DNA of 64,000 nucleotides from Peribacillus glennii (lineage in GTDB: Bacteria > Bacillota > Bacilli > Bacillales > DSM-1321). The DNA is taken from assembly GCF_003429105.1 (NCBI RefSeq), contig NZ_QVTD01000002.1:1-64000 (forward strand), given 5' to 3'. Every line of letters starts with the position of its first letter. The first letter of the stretch is position 1. Under the pieces are notes generated by a model, which saw only the letters and a program-made list of their open reading frames with translations, made no database searches and was not told the origin of the DNA. A program made the position numbers and the translations under genes. Positions 63,906 to 64,000 of this stretch are shown here, in pieces.

Positions 63906-64000
63906 TTTCATCATTCTCCAAAAAACAACAGATGAATTTAGTATGCTGTAGGCTCCTTTTGTGTGTCCTATACATATAGTAAGAAGAATTTAACCGAAAA

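Overview
The window is a conserved chromosomal block from a Bacillaceae species (low-to-mid GC Firmicute, endospore-former type). Evidence is the gene content and order, which follow the Bacillus subtilis yt- region: ytxK-ackA, tpx, ytfJ-ytfI, yteJ-sppA, NAD kinase, ytcJ, mbcS, thiI-nifZ, ezrA, hisJ/refZ, ytsP, dgcP, rpsD/tyrS, acsA/acuABC/ccpA, aroA, ytxJHG, murC, sftA, ytpQ-ytpP, ytoQ, ytoP, ytzB, ytnP, trmB, ytzH, ytmP, ytlRQP, then dat-pepV. Details such as a class A PBP beside tyrS, a large FtsA-like protein beside aroA and the absence of ytpR suggest a relative outside the B. subtilis group proper (for example a Mesobacillus or Cytobacillus-like lineage), but the sequence alone does not fix the genus.

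Region by region: bases 1-450 hold the first ~30 nt of a 16S rRNA gene (minus strand) with its leader and tandem promoters. From 0.45 to 13.7 kb, mostly minus strand, lie acetate kinase with a CcpA operator, a methyltransferase, thiol peroxidase, spore and membrane proteins, signal peptide peptidase, NAD kinase, RarD, an amidohydrolase, an RsbR-type stressosome protein and an acyl-CoA ligase. From 13.8 to 22.8 kb lie sulfur transfer for tRNA thiolation (thiI, nifZ), relics of IS3-family elements, cell-division regulator ezrA, histidinol phosphatase, refZ, free methionine sulfoxide reductase and diguanylate cyclase dgcP. From 23 to 30.4 kb: rpsD with its leader, tyrS with a T-box, a bifunctional PBP and acetyl-CoA synthetase acsA. 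From 30.6 to 35.8 kb: acuABC, ccpA and aroA. From 36 to 41.1 kb sits a lineage-specific insert relative to B. subtilis: the FtsA-like protein with a repeated C-terminal region, and a three-gene ABC importer. From 41.3 to 64 kb come the sigma-B type ytxGHJ operon, an M29 aminopeptidase, murC, a nicotinate phosphoribosyltransferase, sftA, and many small conserved proteins ending in dat and pepV.

The genes connect in three themes. (1) Acetate/acetyl-CoA economy: ackA (cre site upstream), acsA with the AcuA/AcuC acetylation switch (the target lysine is at position 549, as in B. subtilis), and the regulator CcpA. (2) Division and chromosome handling: ezrA, refZ, sftA, murC, a PBP and the FtsA-like protein. 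(3) Stress and redox: tpx, ytxGHJ with a good sigma-B promoter, ytpP, ytsP, RsbR paralogue.

Most of the window is ordinary core genome. The least explained items are the FtsA-like actin-fold protein with about five beta-grasp-like repeats (36006-38162), a tiny lipoprotein-like ORF split at an A8 run (20736-20835), IS3 relics one of whose ends now appears to serve as the ezrA terminator, 162-bp tandem repeats inside sftA, and several small intergenic repeat families.
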